DNA of 64,000 nucleotides from Vibrio sp. FE10 (lineage in GTDB: Bacteria; Pseudomonadota; Gammaproteobacteria; Enterobacterales; Vibrionaceae), in the NCBI RefSeq assembly GCF_030297155.1, contig NZ_AP028068.1, forward strand, positions 434,001 to 498,000, given 5' to 3'. Positions 42,985 through 52,058 of the stretch are shown here, piece by piece. How positions within the stretch are numbered: the first letter of the stretch is position 1; each line of letters starts with the position of its first letter. The notes below the pieces were generated by a model. That model was not told the origin of the DNA, did not search any database, and was given only the letters and a program-made list of their open reading frames with translations. The translations under genes were made by a program, and so were the position numbers.

Positions 42985-43020
42985 GAAGCCGCACCTTAAG
43001 CAAATTAAGGTGGCGGCTTC
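42985..43020 (+). promoter_or_regulatory. Strong hairpin between the two toxin-like genes
   Basis: GAAGCCGC-ACCTTAA / TTAAGGTGGCGGCTTC, about 15 paired bases with one bulged C and a GCAAA loop, in the 200-base gap. It has no T run after it, so it is more likely an RNA-processing or attenuation element that sets different levels of the two products than a true terminator. Confidence 0.5.
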
Positions 43021-43065
43021 TGCTACCCAAAATTTGGCGAATACTAATTTCGACAGGACATAAAC

Positions 43066-45462
43066 ATGAGACTTCTACCTATTATTATTTCTCTTTCATT
43101 TTCTCAACAGGTTTTTTCTAGCGACTGGCTTGAACTGAACAATTTACCCAATTCAACCGAATACCCAACTTGGGTTCAATCAGCCTATTCCGACATTGAT
43201 GTGTTATCGCGTTCAACATCCGATTTACACATCAACCTCAGTGATTGGGTTGCTGAGCAGAACCTTTATGTTACTAAGCCTTCAAAAATCGTCGTTTTTG
43301 CAGATACGATTGAGGTTCCAGAAAACTTCAACTTGCTCGTAAACAACCAAAACATCCTGATTTTTGCACGTAAAATCGTAGGCCAAGGTACGCCGACGTT
43401 TGTGCTCGGACAGCAAGGTTCCGCTGCCTCTATTTCTGTGATTGCGGGGGAGATAGAGACACCCATTAATGTGCTCGCTTTCCAAAGTGATGGCAGCATT
43501 ACGCGAGATGCTCTGACAGGAAAAGCTGGCGATGGTGAGTCTGTAGTATTAGCAGGAGAGCACTACCGAAGAACCACCATCGACTCGAACATCACCGGGC
43601 AAATGAAACTGGCTACCGAACCTTTTACCGACATAATTAATCGCTCTTTTGATATGGCAGCCAGCTTGTTCGACACTAACCCAGAGCTTAGCCTCGACCT
43701 TATCAACTGGATTGAGCAGAGCCTACGTTACTCAGGGTCTGTGGTGGAAGACGACCCAATTCTTTCAGACCTGTACTTGCAAACGGTCGCGTTCAAGCAA
43801 TTCATTAGCTTCAGCACCAAAGAGAGCCACTACGTTCCTTATCTCGACAAAGTACTTTACCAAGACAAGTACGAAGCGTACCTGAATGCGATGGTCGCGT
43901 ATCAAGCTCAATGGAACATTATTCAAGACAGAAGCACCGTCATTGAAGACAAAATAGAAGCCGCTAAGTTAGCGCTCGCTAACATTGAAGACGTTCTTCG
44001 CGCTCAAAGCTCGATCATCACACAAACCCAATCCAACATAGACAAGATAGGCGATAGCCTGACCGAGGTAGATAGCCAATACAAAGCTCAGGAGTTAGTG
44101 ACTCTCGATGCAAGAACGACTTATTTAGTTGGCGTCGAGAATTGGAAAACCCAGCAACAACTCAACGCAGCTTTGGCGATTTTCAAAGCTATCGCTGAGA
44201 TTGGTAGCGCAGTGAGTGGCGTGTTCACAGGTAACCTTTCTGGGGTGAATGACCTAACCGAGCAGTTAGCTAAAACGCCTGAAGCATTAGAAAAAGCCAA
44301 AAACCTCGTGACCAATATCAAGTCTGTCACGGGCATTATTGATAGCGTCACCAAAACGATTTCTGGTATCTCTCAGCTCACCGCAGATATTAAATCAACC
44401 ATCAAGTTCCAGAAGATTTCGGAAGCGATGGATGGCTTTAATTTCAACATCCCAACCATCAATGAAAGTAATCTAGCGTGGGATCTGATGATCACCGAGA
44501 TCCGCAGTAACTTAAGATATGCTGATAGTTTGGGAATTAAAGGGACAAGGCAGTACTTGCTTGAGCTAGAAAAACAGGTACTACTCGGCAAGGCGATTAA
44601 CATTACTCAGCTTAATTTCGCTCAGGAGCAAGCAAAGCTGGTCGACTTACTGCTAACCAATAACGTAACCATCAATCAACAGCAAAGACTGAATGATGCT
44701 ATTGGAGGTTATCAAGTAGATACCGACAGCTTCGATTCGATTGAACGTGAACTATCAAGAGTGTTGATGCACTTCAAACGCCCGATGTTCGTTGCGTTGT
44801 CTAACTATGTTCAGGCATACGAATACTGGGCATTGAAGCCAAGCGAGATCACGCCATCTCTGAACAAAAGTTACTTGGACTACCAGTTTGACTTGGCATC
44901 CATCGAAAGTGAGTATGTGAATGCTCTGTCTTCTTTCCAACCCGCGCCACAAGATTTCACCATCGATAACTACACTATTTCTAGCCCTGAACAACTAGAG
45001 AACTTTGCAACAACCGGACAGCTGAATTTCTCTATTCCATTAGAGCAAGTCCAATTGTGTTCATTTGACCGCGTTAGGCTTTCCACGGTACGAGTGTTCT
45101 TAGAAGGTGAAAACTTACCTTATGGCAAACAACTGAATCTACGAGTCTCCAGTTCAGGCAACTATGCCGACCGATATGAAAACCAAGATTATCAGTTCAG
45201 CTCAAACCCCGTGTCACGTGCGTTCTACTACCGTCTAGATGATCCAACCACCAACGATGTCAGCATCATCACCGACGGTGCCGTAGCGAATAAGTTCGAA
45301 TACGCGTATTTCCAACCTACTCCATTCACCTCATGGAATGTCACACTCAACAATTTCGATGAGACAGACCAAGCCAACAACCAATATCTAAAAGATGTCG
45401 AACAGATTCGCGTCGAATTCTTAGGCAGCGGTATCCCGAATGGCAATAGCTGCTCTAATTAG
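43066..45462 (+). CDS. Large exported toxin-like protein with central helical pore-like domain
   Basis: 798 residues; signal peptide MRLLPIIISLSFSQQVFSS. Three parts can be seen. Residues ~45-150 are beta-rich with short repeats (KIVVFADTIEVPENFNLLV, NILIFARKIVGQG), like a beta-helix cap. Residues ~200-620 are helical with long coiled coils; a hydrophobic, glycine-rich segment (LNAALAIFKAIAEIGSAVSGVFTG, ~366-388) interrupts them like a membrane-inserting hairpin. Residues ~650-798 form a beta-sandwich that resembles the C-terminal TcB-binding region of Tc-toxin A proteins (VRLSTVRVFLEGENLPYG, FQPTPFTSWNV). It follows the XaxA-like gene and is probably its partner, replacing the usual ~350-residue XaxB. 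The assignment is inference; no known name given. Confidence 0.5.
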   Translation: MRLLPIIISLSFSQQVFSSDWLELNNLPNSTEYPTWVQSAYSDIDVLSRSTSDLHINLSDWVAEQNLYVTKPSKIVVFADTIEVPENFNLLVNNQNILIFARKIVGQGTPTFVLGQQGSAASISVIAGEIETPINVLAFQSDGSITRDALTGKAGDGESVVLAGEHYRRTTIDSNITGQMKLATEPFTDIINRSFDMAASLFDTNPELSLDLINWIEQSLRYSGSVVEDDPILSDLYLQTVAFKQFISFSTKESHYVPYLDKVLYQDKYEAYLNAMVAYQAQWNIIQDRSTVIEDKIEAAKLALANIEDVLRAQSSIITQTQSNIDKIGDSLTEVDSQYKAQELVTLDARTTYLVGVENWKTQQQLNAALAIFKAIAEIGSAVSGVFTGNLSGVNDLTEQLAKTPEALEKAKNLVTNIKSVTGIIDSVTKTISGISQLTADIKSTIKFQKISEAMDGFNFNIPTINESNLAWDLMITEIRSNLRYADSLGIKGTRQYLLELEKQVLLGKAINITQLNFAQEQAKLVDLLLTNNVTINQQQRLNDAIGGYQVDTDSFDSIERELSRVLMHFKRPMFVALSNYVQAYEYWALKPSEITPSLNKSYLDYQFDLASIESEYVNALSSFQPAPQDFTIDNYTISSPEQLENFATTGQLNFSIPLEQVQLCSFDRVRLSTVRVFLEGENLPYGKQLNLRVSSSGNYADRYENQDYQFSSNPVSRAFYYRLDDPTTNDVSIITDGAVANKFEYAYFQPTPFTSWNVTLNNFDETDQANNQYLKDVEQIRVEFLGSGIPNGNSCSN

Positions 45463-45535
45463 CTAAGTGCTACTTTAGCTAACCGAAGCGTTGCGTTAAT
45501 CCAAAGGACCGAGGTTAAGGGGATCAACCAGCAAT

Positions 45536-45563
45536 AAAAAAGGCCGACATGATGTCGGCCTTG
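45536..45563 (-). terminator. Bidirectional terminator
   Basis: AAGGCCGACAT / ATGTCGGCCTT; on the minus strand it is followed by TTTTTTATT, ending the amidohydrolase transcript. 28 bases past its stop. Confidence 0.82.
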
Positions 45564-45590
45564 TTCATTTTTCAGAAACAGGTTTACGTC

Positions 45591-47027
45591 CTAATCCATC
45601 AAGCTCTTAGACTTAATCGCCTTCTTAGAAAGCTCTTTGGCAAACGCTTTGATATCGGCTTCAAATTCATCGACGCTTTGGCGGATTTCATCCAACTGAA
45701 CGGTTTGCATCACTCGGTTTTCCATTACGATTTGACCGTTTACGATGGTGGTGTCGATGTTGCTTGGGTTCGCTTGGTAAACCAGAGTCGCGTATGGGTC
45801 GTAATTTGGCATCATGTTCGCCGATTGTGTCTCTACAATCACGATGTCTGCTTTTTTGCCCGCTTCAAGGGAGCCGATTTGATCTTCCATGTGTAGGGCT
45901 TTTGCGCCGCCTAGAGTAGCCATCTCAATGACTTGTTCAGGAATCATAATGGTGCGATCAGAATGTTTTAGGCGTTGCATGTTTGCTGCGTAACTTAGGG
46001 TGCGCATGATATCGACTTGGTTTGAACTCATCGGGCCATCTGTGCCTAAGCCAATGCGCATGTCGGCACGATACATCTCCCAAGCAGGCGCAATGCCTGT
46101 CGCCCCTTTGGCGTTCGCCATTGGGTTGTATGAGATACCCGCGTCAGCTTGCTTGAGTAGCTTTTGATCGTTCTCTGACAGGTGGATACCGTGAGCAATC
46201 ACGACACGCTCATCAAGCACACCGATTTCATCCATGTATTCAACTGGCGATGTCGCTTTGGTTTCGTCTTTGATGCGCTTTTCTTCATTCGGGAATTCAG
46301 CAACGTGAATCAACACGGGTACATCGTGTTGAGCCGACAGTTTATTGATTTCTTGCAGCTTATCTTTGCTCACGGTGTACACCGCGTGTGGTGCATAAGC
46401 AGGTGTGATTAACTCATCGTTTTTGTACTGCTCAATAAAGCCTTTGGCATACTCGATGCCGCCGTAAGGTTCTTTGGCATCAACCACTGGGAATTTAATC
46501 ACGGTTTCACCCAGCACGGCGCGCAGGCCGACTTCTTTGGTCGCCTTAGCCATTTCGTCCATGTGGTAATACATGTCAGCGTAAGTCGTGACACCACTTT
46601 GTGCCAACTCGATAGAACCAAGTTTGGTTGCGTTGTAAATCAATTCACGGCTTAGCTTTTCTGCTTCAAGTGGGAAGAAGTAAGCAAACAGACGATTCGA
46701 GATGCCCTCTTCCCCCAAGCCACGAAACGCTATCATAGGCAAATGGTTGTGAGCATTGACCATGCCCGGCATAACGATTCCATCTTGAGCGTCAATCACC
46801 TTTTCAGCGCGATATTGAGTAATCAAATCCTCATTACCGACTGCGATGATCTGGTCATCTTTCACCACAACCACACCGTCTTCAATCACATCCATCTCTG
46901 AATTGATGGTGAGAACTTGCCCGTTAGTGATGATCAGATCGGCGTTGTATGTTTGAGTCGCGACCGTCGAACCACAGCCTGCCAGTAAAACTGCGCTAAT
47001 GGTGCATGCCAAGCTTTTGAGCGTCAT
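45591..47027 (-). CDS. Lipoprotein amidohydrolase, SAH/MTA deaminase-like
   Basis: 478 residues from the ATG at 47027 (start of the signal peptide); the frame extends 15 codons further. The N terminus MTLKSLACTISAVLLAGC is a lipobox with Gly after the Cys, so the protein should be an outer-membrane lipoprotein. The rest is a standard amidohydrolase: MVNAHNHLPMIAF (His pair), VLIHVAEFPNEEKRI (His and Glu), IAHGIHLSENDQKL (His), LGTDGPMSSNQVD (Asp). Closest in type to MtaD/SAH deaminases. Such enzymes are normally cytoplasmic, so a surface or periplasmic location suggests a different, exported substrate. Confidence 0.82.
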   Translation of the reverse strand: MTLKSLACTISAVLLAGCGSTVATQTYNADLIITNGQVLTINSEMDVIEDGVVVVKDDQIIAVGNEDLITQYRAEKVIDAQDGIVMPGMVNAHNHLPMIAFRGLGEEGISNRLFAYFFPLEAEKLSRELIYNATKLGSIELAQSGVTTYADMYYHMDEMAKATKEVGLRAVLGETVIKFPVVDAKEPYGGIEYAKGFIEQYKNDELITPAYAPHAVYTVSKDKLQEINKLSAQHDVPVLIHVAEFPNEEKRIKDETKATSPVEYMDEIGVLDERVVIAHGIHLSENDQKLLKQADAGISYNPMANAKGATGIAPAWEMYRADMRIGLGTDGPMSSNQVDIMRTLSYAANMQRLKHSDRTIMIPEQVIEMATLGGAKALHMEDQIGSLEAGKKADIVIVETQSANMMPNYDPYATLVYQANPSNIDTTIVNGQIVMENRVMQTVQLDEIRQSVDEFEADIKAFAKELSKKAIKSKSLMD

Positions 47028-47221
47028 TGCTAAACCTATATGTTGTGCGTGTAATATTGTTGGAAGGTCCACTTTGGTGTTCTGAGATATTCACTTCTAA
47101 GAACAGTGAGTGTCGCTAATTTTTGCGACACTATAACCTGTTATTTAAATGAAATGGCGTACCTAATCTAACCAAATTAAAGATAAATGAGTTATTGTAC
47201 AACGGGTCACAAAACCGCGCT

Positions 47222-50200
47222 TCATGACTCGCGGATGTTGGCGTTTAACGTGCTCTCTACGTGCAAACTGTCCTTAACTCTCGAAACCGAGCCTTTAGAA
47301 AAGAACAACGCATACATGGCAGGAATCACCAACAGTACAACGGGTAATGAGAACAACAGACCATAGCCCAGCGTGAGCGACATTGGCCCCATAAACACAT
47401 CCGTTCCTCCTAACCCGTAGGCGAGAGGCAGCAAGCCAGCCACCGTGGTCAGTGATGTCATCACAATTGGACGCAGACGACTCACCGCAGCTTGAGTTAC
47501 CGCGTCTATTACGTTCAAACCTTCGATTCTTAACTCGTTTATTCGATTAATCAGCACCAAGGAGTTATTAACCACAACACCCGTCATCCCAAGTACACCA
47601 ATTAATCCAAACAGAGACATCGGCTGCATGTGAACCACAAGCGCCATTAGTGAAGCCATAATCGCAAACGGGATAACCGCCATAATGAGCAGTGGTTGTA
47701 ACAATGAGTTAAACATTACCGCCAATACAAAGTAGATCGCTACCATAGCGGCAGGGAACACCACCATAAAGCCACTCATGGTTTCGTTGGTACTTTCCGC
47801 TTCACCTCCTACATTAATGGTCACGCTCGATGGGTATTGACCTGTAAGCTCTGTGATTAGCTCATCGGCTAATGCGACTGGGCTAATGCTTTCATCAGAC
47901 AAGGCAGCGGATACCGTCACTTCACGTTCACCATTGTAGTGCTTAATAAGGCGCGGGATTTCTATCTGCTCAACCATAGCCAAGCGACTCAGCGGCACTT
48001 GCTGCCCGTCGGCCGTGTAGATTTTGGTGGTTTTCAGCTTTTCGAGGTCACGAAATTGCTCGTCCAATACCACGCGAATATCGACTTCTTGATCGCCAAG
48101 CCACGTCGATGTCACGCTGTTACCATCAAATCCAACACGCAGCGCATTCGATAGATCGCTCACCGTGAGGTTGTATTTCGCCAACCAGTGATATTGAGGA
48201 ACAATGTTCAGCTGAGGATCTTTCAGTGCCTCACTGTGATTGATACTGGTCACGCCTTGGTAGTCTTCTAGCCAAGCCATCACCAAATCAACGGTTTGAT
48301 TGCGTTCACTCTCCGTTCCACCCAGCACACGGACTTCGACTGGGTCACCTGGAGGCGGACCACCAGCATCAATCGAGAACTTAATGAACATGTCATTAGA
48401 CAGCGCTGCCAACTCTTCATTGAGCGCCGTGATAATCTGTTCGGCTGAACGGGTGCGTTGGTCAAAGTTCGTTAGGTTGATGATGCCCTGCGATACCGGT
48501 GACGAGTAAATCAACTCATAACTAACCAGCTCCGTTTCTGATAACGATTCTATCGCTTGTTCGATAGACTGATGAGCGTTTCGCACTTTAGATAAAGGAG
48601 TACCGGCCTTCACTTCGGTGTAAACCTCAATGTATTTACCCGCTTCTGTTGGGAAGATATCCACTTTCAATGAAGACACTAAATAGCCAGATACCGCGAA
48701 CCCAACGATGGCTAATGCAATCACTGATTTCTTGTAGTTCAGAGCCATATTCAGCAGAGAGTGATAGCGGTTCGAAACCCATTCAAATCGGTCTTTTTCT
48801 TGGGCTTTGTTATTGCTCTCTTTCGCAGAAGCCAAGTGCGCAGGTAGCGTGAGCGTACATTCAATGAATGAGAACACGAGCGCTGCGATAACGGTAATCG
48901 GGATCACCGAGACTGCTTTACCCATGGTGCCCGGAATGAACATCATCGGGATAAACACCAAGGCCGTTGTTACTAGGCTCGCCATCAATGGCTTGATTAC
49001 TTTTAAAGTCCCCGACACCGCAGCGTCAACACCTTTTTTACCCGCTTCCTTCTCTTGGAAAATACTTTCAGCAATGATCACTGAATCGTCGACGATAATA
49101 CCAATCACCAAAAGCAATGCTGCCAATGTAATGCTGTCTAAATTCAGCCCCATGATTGGCAGAACCATCATCACACCGAACACACAAAACGGGATAGAAA
49201 CCGAAACCCAGAAGGCTACTCGACGTTGCAAGATCATGCTCAAAATCAGCAGAACCAACACCAAACCTATCGCACCATTGGTTGCCACGATAGAGAACTT
49301 CTCACCCATGTCTTTGCCAAGATCGAGGCTGGTCTGAAAAATAAACTGGTCGCCAATACGCTCGCTTTCTCTGTCTAACAAAGCTTTAATACTGTCGATG
49401 GTGGTAATGACATCCGCGCTACCACTATTGGTGATAAAGAAAATCACCGCTGGTTTCCCGCTCAGAACGGGGTCTTCGGTTGCTCGTGCAAAGGTATCAA
49501 TTACCGTTGCTACATCTGACACGCGAACGACTTGACCAGAATCCAGCGCCTTAATCACGATGTTAGACACATCACCGGTCGACGCCACTTTGGTCATGGT
49601 GACAATCTTTTGCTCTTGACTCCATGATTCGACAAATCCGCCCGACTGTGACAGGTTATGCTGCTCGATCGCGGTACTGACATCTTCGAAAGTCACTTGA
49701 TAACGGCGTGCTTTTTCGGGGTCAACTTCAACCCAAAACTCTCGCTCATTAAAGCCAGAAAGCTTGATAGAACCGACGCCACCAAGACTGTTGATTTTCT
49801 TTTCTAGCTGATACGCATAATGCTGTAACGATGCTGAATCTGTATTGCTCTCCGCGAGGCTCACACCAAAATGATACACATCCAAAGAAGAGGTTTTTTG
49901 CTGAGTCACAACCGGCGGCGAATCAATGTCTTTCGGCAGATTACCGACTCGGTCGACCGCTTGCTGTATATCTCTCAAGATCACAGCCGCGTCTTCACCG
50001 GGCAAATATTCAACTTCGATACGAGATCGCCCTTCTGAAGATTCAGACGAAAAATAGGCAATACCATCGACGGAACGAAGCTCTTTCTCTATCGGATTGG
50101 TGATGTTCAGTTCAATGTCTTGAGCCGTTGCACCCGGATAGCTGGTTTCAATTTCCGCCGTGTCCATCGCAACATCTGGGTACTCTTGTAAATTGAGCTG

Positions 50201-50290
50201 CATTAGCGACATAGCACCCGTTAGCAACACCATTACCGTGATGATACGGGCCAAAAACTGACGATTCGCGAAGTATGCTAAGAAGTTCAT
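47222..50290 (-). CDS. RND efflux pump inner-membrane permease
   Basis: 1022-residue AcrB-type permease of the HAE/RND superfamily. 12 membrane segments in two halves, with two large periplasmic loops. Motif D of helix 4 shows GIIVDDSVIIAESIFQ with the paired Asp residues of the proton relay, and the N terminus MNFLAYFANRQFLARIITVMVLLTGAMSLMQL is typical. It exports small amphipathic compounds using proton motive force. Operon with the adaptor gene (two-base gap); no outer membrane channel gene in the window, so it probably uses a shared TolC. Drug or substrate range unknown. Confidence 0.94.
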   Translation of the reverse strand: MNFLAYFANRQFLARIITVMVLLTGAMSLMQLNLQEYPDVAMDTAEIETSYPGATAQDIELNITNPIEKELRSVDGIAYFSSESSEGRSRIEVEYLPGEDAAVILRDIQQAVDRVGNLPKDIDSPPVVTQQKTSSLDVYHFGVSLAESNTDSASLQHYAYQLEKKINSLGGVGSIKLSGFNEREFWVEVDPEKARRYQVTFEDVSTAIEQHNLSQSGGFVESWSQEQKIVTMTKVASTGDVSNIVIKALDSGQVVRVSDVATVIDTFARATEDPVLSGKPAVIFFITNSGSADVITTIDSIKALLDRESERIGDQFIFQTSLDLGKDMGEKFSIVATNGAIGLVLVLLILSMILQRRVAFWVSVSIPFCVFGVMMVLPIMGLNLDSITLAALLLVIGIIVDDSVIIAESIFQEKEAGKKGVDAAVSGTLKVIKPLMASLVTTALVFIPMMFIPGTMGKAVSVIPITVIAALVFSFIECTLTLPAHLASAKESNNKAQEKDRFEWVSNRYHSLLNMALNYKKSVIALAIVGFAVSGYLVSSLKVDIFPTEAGKYIEVYTEVKAGTPLSKVRNAHQSIEQAIESLSETELVSYELIYSSPVSQGIINLTNFDQRTRSAEQIITALNEELAALSNDMFIKFSIDAGGPPPGDPVEVRVLGGTESERNQTVDLVMAWLEDYQGVTSINHSEALKDPQLNIVPQYHWLAKYNLTVSDLSNALRVGFDGNSVTSTWLGDQEVDIRVVLDEQFRDLEKLKTTKIYTADGQQVPLSRLAMVEQIEIPRLIKHYNGEREVTVSAALSDESISPVALADELITELTGQYPSSVTINVGGEAESTNETMSGFMVVFPAAMVAIYFVLAVMFNSLLQPLLIMAVIPFAIMASLMALVVHMQPMSLFGLIGVLGMTGVVVNNSLVLINRINELRIEGLNVIDAVTQAAVSRLRPIVMTSLTTVAGLLPLAYGLGGTDVFMGPMSLTLGYGLLFSLPVVLLVIPAMYALFFSKGSVSRVKDSLHVESTLNANIRES

Positions 50291-50292
50291 CG

Positions 50293-51126
50293 TTACTGCC
50301 CTTTACCTTCGTTTGATGCTGTTTGGTCCAATGCGACTTGAGCGGTTATCACCTTTTGAATCGAGAGATCTGTCGAGGCATAAACCGACATACCCGGTTT
50401 AAATTGATGACCTTGATTGGTGATCTCGACCAATACTGGGTAGGTCAAATTCTGCATCTCGACACCAATACGCTGCACGTTAGCTTCCATTTTTATCTCT
50501 GGGTTGGTTTCAGACCACACCACCACTTCTTGACCAACAGTGAAGTGCTTTAAGTCATACTCACTCGCCATAAACGACAGAGTCACTTTGTCGATGTTGA
50601 CCACTTCATAGAGCAAATCACCCTCGCTCACCCAAGCCCCCGATTGCGTTGGTTTGTTGGAAATGTAACCCGAAATTAGGGACTCAATCTGAGTATTTTC
50701 AAGGTCTACTTGAGATTGTTGGTAGTCAATTTGAGCGACAGACACCGACGCTTTCGCGCTTAAAAACTCAGCACGAGCTGTGTCTAACTCACCGATTGAG
50801 AGGCTGTTCTTTTCGATAAGGGCTTGATAGCGGTTATAGGTCGCCTTTCGTAAGGCAAGATTCGCTTCGGCAAGGGCTAGATTCGCTTTAGCCTTATTAA
50901 CGCTAAACTTAAAATCGTTGGCTTTAATTTGAGCAAGCACTTGTTGTTGGTTTACGGCGTCGCCCACTTCAAGGTTATTCATCTCCACGACACCGGGCAC
51001 TTCTGCCACGACACTGTGTTTATTTAAGCCTTGAACATGACCGATCAGCTCCGTAGCTTGAGCTAGTGATATTTGAGTCGTTGAGACACCGAGAAGTGCT
51101 GCCAGCGCGATAATTTTAGTTTTCAT
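50293..51126 (-). CDS. RND periplasmic adaptor (membrane fusion) protein
   Basis: 277 residues, shorter than the usual 350-400. Signal peptide (MKTKIIALAALLGVSTTQISLAQA), a biotinyl-lipoyl half (VAEVPGVVEMNNLEVGDAVNQQQVLAQI), the coiled-coil hairpin (KANLALAEANLALRKATYNRYQALIEKNSLS and the returning helix), and the beta-barrel domain. No separate C-terminal membrane-proximal extension is visible, which accounts for the short length. Connects the permease to an outer membrane channel. First gene of the efflux operon, divergent from the two-component genes. Confidence 0.9.
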   Translation of the reverse strand: MKTKIIALAALLGVSTTQISLAQATELIGHVQGLNKHSVVAEVPGVVEMNNLEVGDAVNQQQVLAQIKANDFKFSVNKAKANLALAEANLALRKATYNRYQALIEKNSLSIGELDTARAEFLSAKASVSVAQIDYQQSQVDLENTQIESLISGYISNKPTQSGAWVSEGDLLYEVVNIDKVTLSFMASEYDLKHFTVGQEVVVWSETNPEIKMEANVQRIGVEMQNLTYPVLVEITNQGHQFKPGMSVYASTDLSIQKVITAQVALDQTASNEGKGQ

Positions 51127-51171
51127 AATTAAGCCCTCACCTATTGATGTGAACTATTGTTGAACTGGCTT

Positions 51172-51266
51172 TGTCGAATTAAAGTCGAAGTCGATTCGAC
51201 ATTGAAAAATAATCTTATGACGTTGAATTTTTTGATTAACGCTATCCATTAGACATAAATTCGACA
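51172..51266. promoter_or_regulatory. Repeated ATTCGACA sites between pump and two-component genes
   Basis: TGTCGAAT at 51172-51179 and its complement ATTCGACA at 51194-51201 and 51259-51266, with a further AGTCGAAG at 51183. Repeats of this kind in the gap between a divergent regulator and its target are typical response-regulator boxes. Candidate binding sites of the regulator at 51358. Confidence 0.5.
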
Positions 51267-51357
51267 TAATTTTGGATAGGCTACTTTTTTGTTCAGAATG
51301 GATGCTTGCTGGGAGTAGATGTTTTGATGAGAGCAGATATTTTAATGGAGCAGATCG

Positions 51358-52056
51358 ATGCTTGAGCGCAGTCGTATTTTAGTAGTTGAAGACAACATCG
51401 AACTACAAGGCATTATCGCTGACTTCTTAGAGGTCAAAGAAGCTATCGCGGATTTTGCTTCAGATGGCGAACAAGGCTTCAATTTAGCAATGCAAAACGA
51501 CTTCGATGCGATTGTCTTAGATGTCATGCTGCCTAAACTTGATGGAATGCAGGTGGCGTCTAAGCTGCGTCAAAATGGTATAACGACACCAATTTTGATG
51601 CTAACTGCGTTGAATGGCCAAGAAGATTTGTTAAGTAGTTTTGACTCTGGTGCCGATGACTTTGTTACCAAGCCGTTCAAGTTTCCTGAATTAGAAGCTC
51701 GCTTGTCAGCACTGATAAAACGCAATAAAGGCTTAGTCGCGAAAAAGACACTGAGCTTTGGTGAAGTGACCATTGATGAAAAGACGCATACCGCTTCAAG
51801 AGAGGGACAAACGCTCACTCTGACCCCTATCTTGTTCCAAATTCTGAGAGAGTTAGTCAAAGCTCAAGGTGGGGTTGTGTCTCGTGAAAGCCTAACCTAC
51901 ATGCTTTGGGGCGATGACATCCCAGACAAAGATGTACTCCGCAGCCATATATATCTACTGCGAAACGTACTCGATAAACCATTCGACTTTCCTATGTTGA
52001 AGACGATTCCTAAGCACGGGTTTCAGTTGATTTTCTCTGCTAGCGAGTCTCAATAA
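51358..52056 (+). CDS. OmpR-family response regulator
   Basis: 232 residues. The receiver domain has the acidic pair in VVEDN, the phosphorylated Asp in IVLDVMLPKLDGM (residue ~51) and the Lys in DDFVTKPFKFPE. The C-terminal winged helix of the OmpR/PhoB type (LTLTPILFQILRELVKAQGGVVSRESLTYMLWGDDIP; DVLRSHIYLLRNVLDKPF) binds tandem DNA repeats. It is divergent from the RND pump genes and followed two bases later by its kinase gene. A role in controlling the pump is inferred from position. Confidence 0.94.
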   Translation: MLERSRILVVEDNIELQGIIADFLEVKEAIADFASDGEQGFNLAMQNDFDAIVLDVMLPKLDGMQVASKLRQNGITTPILMLTALNGQEDLLSSFDSGADDFVTKPFKFPELEARLSALIKRNKGLVAKKTLSFGEVTIDEKTHTASREGQTLTLTPILFQILRELVKAQGGVVSRESLTYMLWGDDIPDKDVLRSHIYLLRNVLDKPFDFPMLKTIPKHGFQLIFSASESQ

Positions 52057-52058
52057 GT

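Noticed and set aside
48807-49337. 176-residue ORF opposite the RND permease
   Set aside because: Antisense shadow of a well-conserved permease region; no start signal or domain.
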